NCBI GenBank assembly: GCA_019188255.1
Contig: JAETXT010000002.1
Location: 868,001-932,000 of the forward strand
Direction: 5' to 3'
DNA from: Verticillium longisporum
Lineage: Eukaryota; Ascomycota; Sordariomycetes; Glomerellales; Plectosphaerellaceae
Length of the DNA: 64,000 bases
Shown: in pieces, positions 22,370-34,815 of the stretch
Layout of the letters: each line of letters starts with the position of its first letter
Position numbering within the stretch: the stretch's first letter is position 1
Made by a program: the position numbers and the translations under genes
The notes under the pieces: generated by a model
Databases searched by the model: none
The model's input: the letters and a program-made list of their open reading frames with translations, nothing else
Told to the model about the DNA's origin: nothing

Positions 22370-23892
22370 TTAATTAGTATTACGTTTAATATAATAAAGA
22401 ATAGCTAGAGCTAGAGAAGTTAAGATCGATCCTATAAATAGTAAATTTACTATATATAAGCTTATCGATTATACTTTATAAATAATCGTAAGAGCATTAT
22501 TTACTTTAAGTATTTTAGGACTCTTATAAGAGCTTAGTAATAGGGAAATCCTCTATTATATAATCTATAGGAGTACTATCTACTTCGAATATCTTAGGAC
22601 TCCTATACTTAAGATTACTACCTAGGCTATATTACTAGCTATTAACTTTAATAAACGAAGCTCTATAGAATAGTTAATTAGCTATAATAGAGCTTTAATA
22701 AAATTAATAATAATAAGCTCCTTAGATTATAATAATAGCTCTATAATAGAGCTAGAGAATATTAAAAAGATATAATAGGAGTTTAATAGTATTTTAGAAG
22801 AACTTAGTATATTATACTTAATATAGAAGGTTAAGAAGGGTCTTAATATTAACTTTATCGTTAATAGAATAGAATTATAGTTCCCTAGATTATTAGATTT
22901 AATATCTATAGATCTTAAGAGCGCCTAGATCTTTAAAGTAATAAGTATATATAGGACTATAATAGGAGTTTATTTCCTAGAAGCGTTTATTAAAGATTTC
23001 TAGAGCTAGACTAAAGAGGACTTTAATTCCTATAATATAATAATTATTCGAATATTAAAGGTATATCTAGTAAAGTATAGGATCTTTCTTCTAGGAATAA
23101 TAAATACTAAAATATTAAGGAGATTAATATTAATGCTTTTATAGGAGGAAATACTTAATATAATAGAGTTAATTACTATTAATTAGGATTTAATACTTTA
23201 AAGAATAGAGGAATAGGGAGATTAATAGAATAATAAATAATAATCTATAAGGAATATTTAATTATCTTAAATCTAAAAACTATAAATAAGGAGAATAGAT
23301 CCCTAATAGCCCCTAGTTCTAGGATTATCTAATTAATAGAATAGGTAATCTAGCTAATAAGAGATTATACTTTAATTATAAAGAAATAAGACTTTACCTC
23401 TAAATAGTACTTAGAACCTATTAGCTTAGTATTATACTCTATTATTATACGAATTAGTAAATTTATTAATTAATAGAGCTATAATTAAATAATTTATATT
23501 ATTCTAGAATAAGGAGGATAATTATTCCAAGGAGATATATAATATCCTTAATAATAAAATATATATCTTTATAGACGTTTATAAATTACTATAAATCTAT
23601 TATATATAGCTCTATATACTCTTCCTAAATATACTTTTAAAGTATATATAAACTTTCTTCCTAGAATATATAAACTAGAATATAGGACTTTATTAAATAT
23701 ATTTAATAATTAAATAATAGTTCGATTTAGAGATTAATAGAATATAGTATTATATAGACTAGAGCTCGATAACGTTCTACTCTATAATAGTAGAAGCTAA
23801 TAATATAGGAAAACTACGAATAGAAGTTCTCTAGATCCTTCTAGATAGGCTTTAGTAATACTAAAGAGTACTTAGCCCTATATTTAGGGAAG

Positions 23893-24179
23893 TATTGAAC
23901 TAATATTAGGGGATTCCCTAGGGCGGTGATCTCGGTAGGGGATCACCGATATAGTGATCACTATGGCTGGGATTCACAGCTCTCAGGAGCACGTGAATCA
24001 TAGCTTACGTGATCGGTGAATTAGATAGGTATATCTGACTTACGTAGGTAGTAGTAATTTAGAGAGAGATTATTAACTATATTATAAGACTTATATTACC
24101 TACCCTACCTATTCAGAGCTCTTAGGCATAGCTAAAGCAATGAAACGGGGTTTATATAAGCAATAAAGCCCTCTTAATA
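23893..24179 (+). repeat. LTR 2 (5' LTR of copia Y), least RIP-mutated copy
   Basis: Starts TATTGAACTAATATTAGGGG and ends CTCTTAATA, 287 bp. It keeps many CA/TG dinucleotides that are TA in the other copies. It contains the inverted motif GGTGATC...GATCACC and the palindrome GTGATCAC, and a TATATAAG box near its end. Confidence 0.8.
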
Positions 24180-25330
24180 CTAATTAGTATTATATTCAAC
24201 GTAATATAGAATAGCTAGAGCTAGAGAAGTTAGGATCGATCCTACGGATAGTAAATTCGCTATACGTAAGCTCATTAGTTATACTTTATAAGTAATTGTA
24301 AGAGTATTATTTACTTTAAGTACTTTAGGACTCTTATAAGAGCTTAGTAGTAGGGAAATCCCCTATTATATAATCTATAGGAGTACTATCTACTTCGAGT
24401 ACCTTAGGACTCCTACGCTTAAGATTACTACCTAGGCTATATTACTAGCTACTAAACCCGATAAACGAAGCTCTATGGAATAGTTAATTAGCCGTAGTAG
24501 AGCTTTAATAAAATTAGCGATAATAAGCTCCTCGGATTATAGTAATAGCTCTATAATAGAGCTAGAGAGTGCTAAAAAGATATAATAGGAGTTCGACGGT
24601 ATTCTAGAAGAACTTGGCATATTATGCTTAATATAGAAGGTTAAGAAGGGTCTCGATATTAACTTTATCGTTAATAGAGTAGAATTACGGTTCCCTAGAT
24701 TACTAGATTCGGTATCTATAGATCTTAAGAGCGCCTAGATCCTTAAAGTAATAAATATATATAGGACTATAAAGGGAGTTCACCTCTTAGAGGCGTTTAT
24801 CGAAGACTTCTAGGGCTAGACCGAAGAGGACTTTAACTCCTATAATATAACGATTACTCGAGCATTAAAGGTATATCTAGTAGAGCGTAGGATCCTTCTT
24901 CTAGGAGCAGTAAACGCTAAGACGTTGAAGAGACTAATCTTAATACTTTTATAGGAAGAGATGCCCGATACGATAGAGTCGATTATTATCGACTGGGATT
25001 TAGTACTCTAAAGAGTAGAGGAATAGCGAGATTAGTAGGACGATGAGTAGTAACCTATAGGGAACGCCTAGCTATCCTAAATCCGAAAACTATAAATAGG
25101 GAGGATAGATCCCCGATAGCCCCTAGTTCTAGGATTATCTAATTAATAGAGTAAGTAATCTAGTTAATGAGAGATTATACTTTAATTGCGAAGAAATAAG
25201 ACTTTACCCCTAAATATTACTTAGAACCTATTAACTTAGTACTATACTCTACCGCTATACGAATCGGTAAATTCACTAATCGATAGAGCTATAATTAAAT
25301 AATTTATATTGCTCTAGAATAAGGAGAGTA

Positions 25331-25373
25331 ACGTACATGTACAGTGAGTGGGCCAGTACAGTGAGTGGACCAC
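25331..25373 (+). repeat. Left inverted repeat of pogo-like element 1
   Basis: ACGTACATG followed by two direct copies of ACAGTGAGTGG(G/A)CC with a 3-bp spacer. The right end mirrors it at 27,143-27,185. Confidence 0.9.
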
Positions 25374-25429
25374 TTTCGCGTCATTCTCCAAACTTCAACA
25401 TTCCACCTTACTTTTCTCTACAACCAGTC

Positions 25430-27063
25430 ATGGAAACACCTTCTCAAGACAGTCAGCTATTCCTTGCCCGTCAAGCAATGGAAAAAGATCCAGGGTTAAG
25501 CGCCCGACGTGCTGCAGCCATCTACAATGTCAGCCGAACGACTCTCGTTCGCCGCCAGAACGGCACCCCATCCCGAAGCGAAATCACATCCAAATTAAAG
25601 AAATTAACAATGCTAGAAGAGCAAACGATTGTCGAATACATACTAGACCTAGATTCCCGATCATACCCCCTCGGTTGGATAGTGTTGGAGATATGGCGAA
25701 TGTCCTGCTGGCGGCGCGCGACGCGCCACCCGTCGGACCGCGATGGGCTTCAAGATTCGTCAAACGACAACCTGCGCTCCGGACGCGTATCTTTCGAAAG
25801 TACGACTATAAGAGGGCCCAATGCGAAGATCCCGACGCGATAAACGCGTGGTTTACGCTCGTACGTAACATGGTCGCGAAGTACGGCGTGACGGACGAAG
25901 ACACCTATAACTTCGATGAGACCGGTTTCCAAATGGGCGTTATCGCTAATGGAATGGTTGTTACAAACTCTGAAAGACGTTCTAACGTTAAGATGAGACA
26001 GCCGGGTAATCGGGAATGGGTTACAGTGATCCAGGGCGTTGGCGCGACCGGATTCTGTGTCCCGCCATACATCGTTGTTGCGGGTAAATTTCACCTCTCG
26101 TCATGGTACGAAGAAGACGCGTTTCCTCGCGACTGGAAGGTCGCAACCTCTCCAAACGGCTGGACTACGAATGATATTGGTCTCGATTGGATTCGGCACT
26201 TCGACCAACATACAAGGTCGCGTACTTCGGGCGCATTTCGCATTCTCATCCTAGACGGCCACGAAAGCCACCACTCCGCCAAATTCGAGCTTTACTGTAA
26301 GGAGAATAAGATCATTACACTTTGTATGCCTCCTCATTCGTCCCATCTACTCCAACCTCTCGATGTCGGCTGTTTTGGGCCGCTGAAGAAAGCGTACGGT
26401 CGGCAAATTGAGATGAAGATGAAGGCAGGTACAAACCATATCTCCAAGGAGGACTTCTTCCCAGCTTTTTTACGGCATTCCAGAATTCTATGACAGAAAA
26501 ACATCCAGGGAGGTTTTCAAGGGGCTGGACTTACCCCCATGACCCAGAAGCAGTCCTTTCAAGGCTGGATGTGAAATTAAAGACACCAACGCCGCCAGGA
26601 ACGTCTTCTGGACTCCCTAAGCCATGGGTGTGTAAGACTCCTACAAACCCGATTGAAGCCACTTCACAGTCCGAATTCATTAAGAATCGAATCTCCCGAC
26701 ACCAGGGAAGCTCACCAACATCAATGCTTCAGGCTATCGACCAATACACGAAGGGTACACACAAGATAATGCACCAGTTCGTCCTAATGGACGCAAGGCT
26801 CAAGATACTTGAAAGCGAGAATGCTACCCTTAGCCGACGTCGGAGAGCTAAAAGTACGTCTCAGGGAAGGAGGGAGTATGACTCTAGGTGATGGACAAGA
26901 CCAGATTGCCCAGAAGGAGGTAGATGTTCAGATGAGGGAGGAAACGAGGCAGAATCCGGGTCGCGCGACTCGGGCTATACCGAAGAAACGGACCTGTGGC
27001 ACCTGTGGAAATACTGGCCATAACGCGAGAACTTGTCAGATGACTATATTATCTTCTGAATAA
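25430..27063 (+). pseudogene. Pogo/Fot-like transposase 1 with C-terminal zinc knuckle, several frame breaks
   Basis: Start ATG 25,430 (METPSQDSQLFLARQAMEKD). An N-terminal helix-turn-helix (ARRAAAIYNVSRTTLVRR) precedes a CENP-B-like DNA-binding region. Catalytic motifs: YNFDETGF (first Asp), ILILDGHESHHS (second) and SSHLLQPLDVG (third), with 35 residues between the last two. The C-terminus has a CCHC knuckle (CGTCGNTGHNARTC). Frame breaks lie at 25,666-25,670 (C run), 26,466-26,471 (T run), 26,497-26,501 (A run), 26,534-26,538 (C run) and about 26,840 (A run). Some fit the homopolymer undercalls seen elsewhere, but two need a 2-base change. True decay of this copy is therefore possible. Confidence 0.8.
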
Positions 27064-30014
27064 GGTAATGGGGCGTGATTTCAATTGATTTCCTATGTTT
27101 TTGTTTAGTTCTGGGTTGGAATGTTTGTCGGGTCGAGGTGAGGTGGTCCACTCACTGTACTGGCCCACTCACTGTGCATGTACGTTATTACTCTAGGGAG
27201 ATATATAATATCTTTAACGATAAAATATATATCTTTACGGACGTTTATAAACTATTACAAATCCGCTATACGTAGCTCTATACGCTCTTCCTAAATATAC
27301 TTTTAGGGCGTATATAAACTTTCTTCCTAGAATATATAAACCGGAGTATAGGACTCTATTAAATATACCTAGCGATTAAATAATAATTCGATTTAGAGAT
27401 TAATAGAGTATAATATTATATAGACTAGAGCTCGATAATGTTCTATTCTATAATAATAGAAGCTAATAATATAGGAAAGCTATAAATAGAAGTTCTCTAG
27501 ATCCTTCTAGATAGGCTTTAGCGGTATTAGAGAGTATTTAGCCCTATATTTAAGGAAGAGACTTATCTCTATATAAATACTTTAAGGGCGGTTTAAGGCG
27601 TCCTAGAGCTAAAGATTATACTAATAAGGCTAGAGCGATCTTTTAATATATTATCTATATAGTTTAAGAGTATATTAAAGGTAGAGGAGAATATTAGAAC
27701 GCTTAGGTACTTCTATACTAATAGACGTTATAGGAGCGGATATTACTAGGCTAGTAGAAGGGGAGATCGTAGAGAGTAATCGGTATATAGAACTAATAAT
27801 CGTTAACTATTTAGAATTCGTAAATACTAGATATATTCTAAACGAGATTATAGATTAACGAAGTACTTTCCCGAAGAGTAATAACGTTCGAAAGAATAGT
27901 AGAAACGTATATAGGAAGCGTATAGGGATTAGCGGAAGGGATACTATTAGTTTTTAATAGTAATAGAACCTATTAAGAGCTCGGAATTAGATAATCCTAC
28001 TTCTAATAAGCTAGGAATAGATAATACCTTTAAGTCTAATCCCGAGAGCGAACTAATAAATGCTTATATTATATACTTCTTAGTAAATAAGTCGTTCTAA
28101 TATAGAATTAAGGGGAGTAGTCCGAAAGCTAAAATAATAATTCTAATAGAGTAGCTCTTTACCTAGTATTAGATTAATAGTACTTCTATATAATATAGTA
28201 TTATCCCTAATATAGGCGTAGTATTAGTTTCTATAGTAGGAGCTTTATAAATAAGGGCCCTAATAGCCCTAATACTAAGCTTAATAGTTAATAAATAGGG
28301 AATAGGGGCTAGAATAAGATTTAAAGTAGGAAATCCTATTTCTATAATAGAGGAGATTACTATTCTAATACTAATTAGGAGAATTACGTTCTATATCGTC
28401 CTAACGGATACCCTATTCCTACTTTATATTAAGGATATAGACGATCTCGGAATCTATTTAGATAATATATATAACGAGCTAGTAAAGCGTATTAAGGAGA
28501 TCTAAGAGCGTACGCCTATTTTTCGTAAATAGGGCTACCTATAGTTCTTCCTAGATACGAAGACTTATACTAGCTCTAGGATTATATATATAATAAGGAT
28601 AGAGAGCGATAGAATAGTATTTCTAATAGAAGTAGAGCTTTAATATATTTATAAGCGGTTTAGTTACTTATCTATAGAGAAGTTATAGAATTTACTCTAG
28701 AGAGTAGACTAGGATGTAAATCGGGACGCTCTAGAGCTAATAAACCGCTTCTATTACTATTATTAGATTAAAGGGAAGTCTCTATAATACTTTAAGTTTA
28801 CTTTAAGGTTAGATATCGACTTTAATTACGAGATTTTAGTCGATATTATATATTTAGATAGAAAGCCCGTTCTTTATATAATCGATACGAGTATAGGATT
28901 CTAGTCCGTAACTTTCATTCCTAATTTCATAGCTCGCGTAATATAGGAAGCTCTTAAGAGGTGCTAATTAGATATATACCTTAGGCCTCTAGACGTTATA
29001 ACTATTAACGCTAGAACGAACTTTACCTCTATAGAGTTTAGGGTAGAGGTACGCCTCCTAGGCATAACCTACTATTAAATCCCTATAGAGGCCTATTAAT
29101 TAATCGGCAAGGTTAAGAGCTACTATAAGCCGATATATAGAGCGTACGAGATCTTAAAGGTAGAGTCTTATAATATAAGCCTAGAATCGCTACTTTAAGG
29201 AGCTATAAAGGTAATAAACGATACTGCTAGGCCTAATAGATTAGTACCTATATTGCTCGTATTCGGGGCGATGCCTAGGATTACCGCTAACTTAGCGCTT
29301 ATTACGACCTAGGCGTAGCGCACTAAAGCGGTTAATAAGGCGATAGCGGAGCTTCGGCGAATAGTCGCTAAGCGGAAGGTTAATAATGCTCTTAATACCC
29401 ATAATAGACTAGATACTAAGTAGTTACTACTAAGATCGCTAGAGCTAGGAAGCGACGTTCTTATATTCCGAGAGCGGGAGAAATGGACTAGTCCCTATAA
29501 GGTTATATCGGTTTCTAATATAGTAATTACGGTCGAAATAGTTAATAGCCTAATAGAGTTTAGAGGAATATATATTAAGCTATATAATAGATCGCTAGAT
29601 TAATAGGCTAGGGAGATAATAGTAGTTCGAACTCTAGAGACCCTAGAACTATTTAAGTACCTAGAGCTAATTCTACTACGATAACGTAGGAGACCTAGGA
29701 AGTTAATAAACGCTACGAATCTATTATAAGCGGCTTTTATAAATCGTAAGAGTAATACGACTAGGACTTTATAGATTAAGCGCTAATTCATTATTAAAAG
29801 GGAATAATAAAAGTACGACCTAGCTATTTAACTATATAATAAAGGCAGAATAACGACCCCTAGGAAGCTATTTAAATAGTCCGACTAGGAGGAAATCGAT
29901 TTACTCCTAGTAGCTAGAGTGATCGTACCGATTAGGAGATCTACGTTTCCTAGTATTAAGATCTTTAGATACCGGCTTATAAGAGAGGTAAAAGGCCTCC
30001 CTCAAGCCCTATAT

Positions 30015-31228
30015 AAGAAGTTAAGACTAATAGTTTAGGGATATAGTAATTAGGAGAAGATAACCCTATTAACGTAGTCGCCTACGATTATACGCTATAG
30101 CTAACGACTAATCTTAGCGATTACCCTAATGCTATAGTAACGTAGCTACTAGTTAATGCTCCGTAATATTAATTAAGCCTATACCTAGAGCGCTATAGAT
30201 CTATTACGTAACGTTCTCCTATATATTCCTAAGGAGCTATAGTATAGATACTCTAATAGAATCGTCTTCTATATTATAAAGCCGCTCTATAGTATCGTAG
30301 AATTAGGTCTCTATTAGTTTATAACCTATTAGCGCTATTATAGAGAGCGCCTAAACGCTATTCTAATAGGCTACGATCCGTATTTACTTCTAACTAGAGC
30401 TAGAGAGAGCTTTAGATTAATCGGAATATAGATTAACGATACCCTTAACTTCGGAGAGCCTATATTTATATAAAAGGAATAAATAGAGCTCGAAAGCACT
30501 AGCTTCCGGGTAAAGCCTATTTCCGTCCTTAATATAGGATCTAATAGCGTCTTTAATAGCTATATTATTAAAGTTAGAATTAAAGATCTTACGATTTAAT
30601 AGAAAGGCTAAGATAATCGCCTAGAGCTAGTAACCCTAGGGATAGCGAGCTTAGAATAAGAATATATCGCTTAGAGAGCTCGTAGTACCTATATTGCTTT
30701 AACCTATTAACTAGAGGCAGCCTTCGATTTCTCTATTATAGCCTAAGCTAAGAACCTATAAGAGGACGACTTTAAACGGCTTAATAAATATATATAATAG
30801 TAGATCGCTAATATAGGCCGTAGCTTAAATTATATACGCTTAGATCTCTTAATAGCCTATCTTTATATATTTATTAATAGCTCCTTTATTAATAATAAGG
30901 ACCTAAGTTTATAAATCGGATTTATTATCCTCCTTAATAATAAACGTTCCTATAATTAGGAGAACGCCTTTATAGTATATAGTAATATCCTCTATTAGTA
31001 ATCTATTAAATATAAACGGGTTATATATTTAATTCTACCTAGTAAGATCTATAGGATAATTAATAGCTTCAATATAGCTTATATCCTTAAATAGACGCTC
31101 TAAGAGATCTATAAAACGCTTAGAACTATTACTCTTATAGATAATTATCTATACTAATAGCTACTCGCTCTACTAATACCTAGTTTAACTAAGTATAATA
31201 GTAGAGAAACGCTTAATAATAGATCTTA
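30015..31228 (+). pseudogene. Copia Y reverse transcriptase and RNase H region, RIP-inactivated
   Basis: Translated through stops, 30,015-30,240 shows the copia RT pattern SRLVVQGY, LLTQSPTI, SQRLILAI, QAY-QS, R-VLLYIPKEL. Around 30,690-31,000 it shows the RNase H pattern SFTNNKDLSSQIGFII. The block is cut by pogo-like element 2 at 31,229 and resumes at 33,093 with the expected end of the polyprotein. TAG and TAA replace Trp and Gln codons throughout. Confidence 0.7.
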
Positions 31229-31230
31229 TA

Positions 31231-33090
31231 ACGTGCATGATAAGCAAGTGGGCCAAACAAGCAAGTGGGCCACCTGACGACGAAAACGCGACCTTCTTAC
31301 GTTAACCATTAATTCCTCCACCAACAACGATGTCTCCGCCCTCACAAGAACGTCAATTACAGCTTGCTCTTCAGGCTATTCAAAATGACCCAGATCTCAG
31401 TATACGCGCTGCGACAAATATCTTTGGTGTTCCCCGAATGACCTTGACGCGTCGACTACGCGGTATTACTTCGCAACGCGACAGGATCCCCCTCAATCGA
31501 AATTTGACGGAGCTCGAGGAGTTAACGATTGTTCAATACATACTTGAGCTAAATTCCCGAGCATTTCCTCCCCGGCTTTGTGAGGTTGAAGATATGGCTA
31601 ATCGACTGCTAGCCGACCGCGACGCGCCGAGTGTCGGGAAGCGCTGGGCCTCAAACTTCGTCAGGCGACAACCAGAGCTTAAGACGCGTTTCTTTCGCAG
31701 ATATGACTATCAGAGAGCCCAATGCGAAGATCCCGAGGCAATTCGCGATTGGTTCGCGCTCGTAAAGAACACAATCGCCAAATACGGTATCGCGGAGCCT
31801 GATATCTATAACTTCGATGAGACTGGGTTTATGATGGGCGTTATCGGGTCCGGAATGGTCGTTACGAACGCCGAAAGACGTTCTAATACGAAAATGGTCC
31901 AACCAGGAGGTCGGGAATGGGTGACAGTGATCCAAGGCGTTGGCGCAGACGGGTGGTGTGTCCCGCCGTTCATCATTATGGCGGGCAAAAATCACCTCTC
32001 AAGCTGGTACGAAGACAGCCCTCTACCTCACGACTGGGTAATCGCTACGACAGACAAAGGCTGGACAACAAATGAGAAAGGTCTAGAATGGATTCAGCAT
32101 TTTGACAAGCATACCAAGCCCCGTCGGTCGGCCGGATATCGCCTCCTTATCCTAGATGGGCACCAAAGTCACCATTCCGTTGAGTTCGAGCTCTACTGCA
32201 AGGAAAACAACATCATTACGCTATGCATGCCTCCCCATTCATCTCACCTACTTCAACCTCTTGATGTTGGCTGTTTTGGCCCGCTAAAGCAGGCCTACGG
32301 TCGGCAAATTGAGAAGAAGATGAGGGCAGGTACAAGCCACATCACGAAGGAGGACTTCTTTCCCGCGTTTTTCGCAGCTTTCAAAGAAGCTATGACGGAA
32401 AGGAATATCAAGGGGGTTCAGAGGTGCTGGGCTTGTCCCAATGAGCCCCGAAATTGTGGTTTCAAAGCTGGATGTGAAGCTACGGACACCGACGCCCGTC
32501 GAGGGGGTCCCCGATACATCAGAACCTTGGGTCTCCCAAACGCCTCACAACCCGATTGAAGCTAGCTGTCAGTCAGAGTTTATTAAAGGTCGAATCGCCC
32601 GACACCAAGGAAGCTCTCCGACGTCGATTCTTAACGCTATAGACCACTTTACCAAGGGGACGCGTGGAATCATGCATCAACTCGCCCTATTGAAGTCGGA
32701 GAACCAGATCCTTCGAGACGAGAACGCGACACTCAGCAAGCGTCGGAGAGCTAAGAAAACACGTCTCAGGCAAGGAGGGAGTCTAACTCTAGGTGAGGGA
32801 CAGGAGATACAAACCAATATCGAGGTTCAGGTCCAGATAAATGAGGAAACGCGTCAGAGAAGCAGTCGCCAACCAAGGGACGGGACGAAGAAACGGCGCT
32901 GCGGTGTCTGCGGCGAGCCTGGACATAATGCGCGAACTTGTCAGCTGGAGACGAGGGCTTCTGAAGAAGAGGATTTCAAGTAGTTTCAATTGATTTAAGG
33001 CGTTAGGGTTCACCGGGATGCTGCTGTCGTCGCATGGTCGTGGTCAGGTGGCCCACTTGCTTGTTTGGCCCACTTGCTTATCATGCACGT
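31231..33090 (+). mobile_element. Pogo/Fot-like DD35D transposon 2
   Basis: 1,860 bp flanked by TA duplications (31,229-31,230 and 33,091-33,092). The inverted repeats are perfect over 48 bp, starting ACGTGCATGATAAGC and ending GGCCACCTGAC. Each holds two copies of AAGCAAGTGGGCC, again 17 bp start to start. It interrupts the RNase H region of copia Y. Normal base composition, not RIPed. It is clearly related to element 1 but a distinct family by TIR and protein sequence. Perfect TIRs and a nearly intact transposase suggest recent activity. Confidence 0.94.
31330..32983 (+). CDS. Pogo/Fot-like transposase 2 with C-terminal zinc knuckle, one frame break
   Basis: About 550 residues if the break at ~32,411-32,417 (GGGGGTT) is repaired; family sequence continues in the next frame (GLVPMSPEIVVSKLDVKLRT). 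N-terminal helix-turn-helix (IRAATNIFGVPRMTLTRR), then the CENP-B-like WASNFVRRQPELKTRF. The catalytic triad is YNFDETGF, LLILDGHQSHHS and SSHLLQPLDVG (DD35D). A C-terminal coiled region (LLKSENQILRDENATLSKRR) precedes a CCHC knuckle (CGVCGEPGHNARTC). The break is best explained by one missing G plus one missing T in adjacent runs. If so, this is a potentially intact cut-and-paste transposase acting on the 48-bp TIRs around it. Confidence 0.88.
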
Positions 33091-33092
33091 TA

Positions 33093-33260
33093 GTATTATA
33101 GTAAAGCTATAAAGAATACGAAGTTAACGAAATTCGTTAGATCGCTAGAGGCGATAACCCTATAGATTTAATAATTAAGGGAGCGCTAAACTAAGTACTA
33201 GAAGCGCTAATAAGCTCTAACGAAGTTATAATTAGGATTAAAGGATAGGTTAAACGTTAA
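33093..33260 (+). pseudogene. Copia Y polyprotein, C-terminal end of RNase H
   Basis: Resumes the frame cut by pogo-like element 2. Through RIP stops it reads EIR-(W)IARGDNP, then K-AL---LEALI and RIKG-(W)V, matching the usual copia C-terminus (DNPADAMTK, then W-V). Confidence 0.6.
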
Positions 33261-34815
33261 GAAAAGAATAATTAAGGGGTAAAAGTAATTAATATTAATA
33301 AAAATATAATAAAGCCTAAAAACGAGTATTCTAGAAGTAAAAACGACGACCCTAATTGCTCTATAAAGCGGACTAGGCCTTGGAATCCGAAGAATCCGAG
33401 TTTAATTACTCTAGCGAATCCTATTAGAAGTAATTAAAGAGCTATAGAGCTATAGCCCGCCTAGCTACCTTATAATTAGTATTATAAAGACTATCGAGGT
33501 CCTTATTAAGGTCGTTACCCCCCTTCGCCTCCTCCTCCTTAGCGATTATTAATATACCCTTTACGATAATATACTACTTCTCTATATCCTATATCCCCTA
33601 TTAGCTAATCGTATAATTAGATAATTAGGGAAATAATAGAGAAGAGAGCTTATTAGCTTATTATTCTTATCCTAAGTAATTAAAAACTTTATAATAGGCT
33701 TAAACGCCCTAACTGGATTATAGATAATAATCGTTAGAGCTATAGATATTAAAAAATAGAGATTACGGAAGTTTATATTAGTTTATAAGAATACCTAGAA
33801 GTATACTTATAATAATAGGAACCCTTAGGCTCTAAATCGTAATATATACTATTAGCGCTAGTTTTAGTTTACTTACTAATAAGATAAGACTTTAAATACC
33901 CTAAATAGGGGACTTTGCGAATATTACTACGTATATACGCTATATCCTAGATTAATAGCTCCTATAATTAATACTAACTAAGTTCTTACGCTTCGCTGCT
34001 CTCTTAGTAGGAGGGGTAATAAGTATAGGGGTTTTACGCTTAAGCGGCATTATCGAGGCCGGGAAGAGAGAAAGAGGGAGAGAGAGAGAGTAGTAAAAAG
34101 GGGGATTTACTAATCGTTAGAGCTCTAAAATAGTAGATTAGGCTAGCTAATCTAAAAATAAAGAAATCGATATAGGGAGAGGGAAAAGTAAATAGAATAG
34201 AGTTACTATAACTTATTAATTAGATATATAGATCTATAGAGTATAGTATTTACTAGATTAGCTAAATAGGATCTATTAATTCTATTTAAATAGTTTAATT
34301 CTATTATTCTCTTTCGAAGGTAGTTTAATTCTATTATTCTAATAGGAAAGCTAATAAAGGAGAATAATAATTATTCTTTTACTTTCTATTAATATACTAG
34401 TAATTTAGAGGCATTAAGAGTATATATTTAGCTATTATAAGAGCGCTATTTAATTACCTATTATATTATTAGATTATTATTTATTTCCTTTATTAAAGGG
34501 ATTTAATTACTTATTCCTATTATTTAAATTATAATTTAATTTATTTCCTTAGAGAGCTATTTATAGGTAATTCTATTACTCTAAGGCATTAGGAACTAGG
34601 GACCTAACGCCTATAGGAATAGTAGGATTAAGCTACGTTTTCCTTATCCTATTTATTATTCTCCTACTATTAATTATTTACTTTAAGGCTAGAAGAGTAG
34701 ATCTAATACGCTAAAGATTAGAGATTAGAAGCGCATTAGAGCGGCTATCGACCCTAGCGATAGCTCTTAATATTAGTTCTTACGGCTATTCTATCTATAA
34801 AGAAAAGAGAGCTAA

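Larger units (their letters stand above)
25331..27185 (+). mobile_element. Pogo/Fot-like DD35D transposon 1
   Basis: 1,855 bp, flanked by TA target duplications (25,329-25,330 and 27,186-27,187). The inverted repeats are 43 bp with one internal mismatch, starting ACGTACATG. Each contains two direct copies of the core CAGTGAGTGGNCC, 17 bp start to start. The insertion interrupts copia Y; the homologous position in copia X (23,519-23,520, GGAGGATAATTATTCC) is the uninterrupted site. Base composition is normal and CA/TG are abundant, so this element escaped RIP. Confidence 0.92.
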
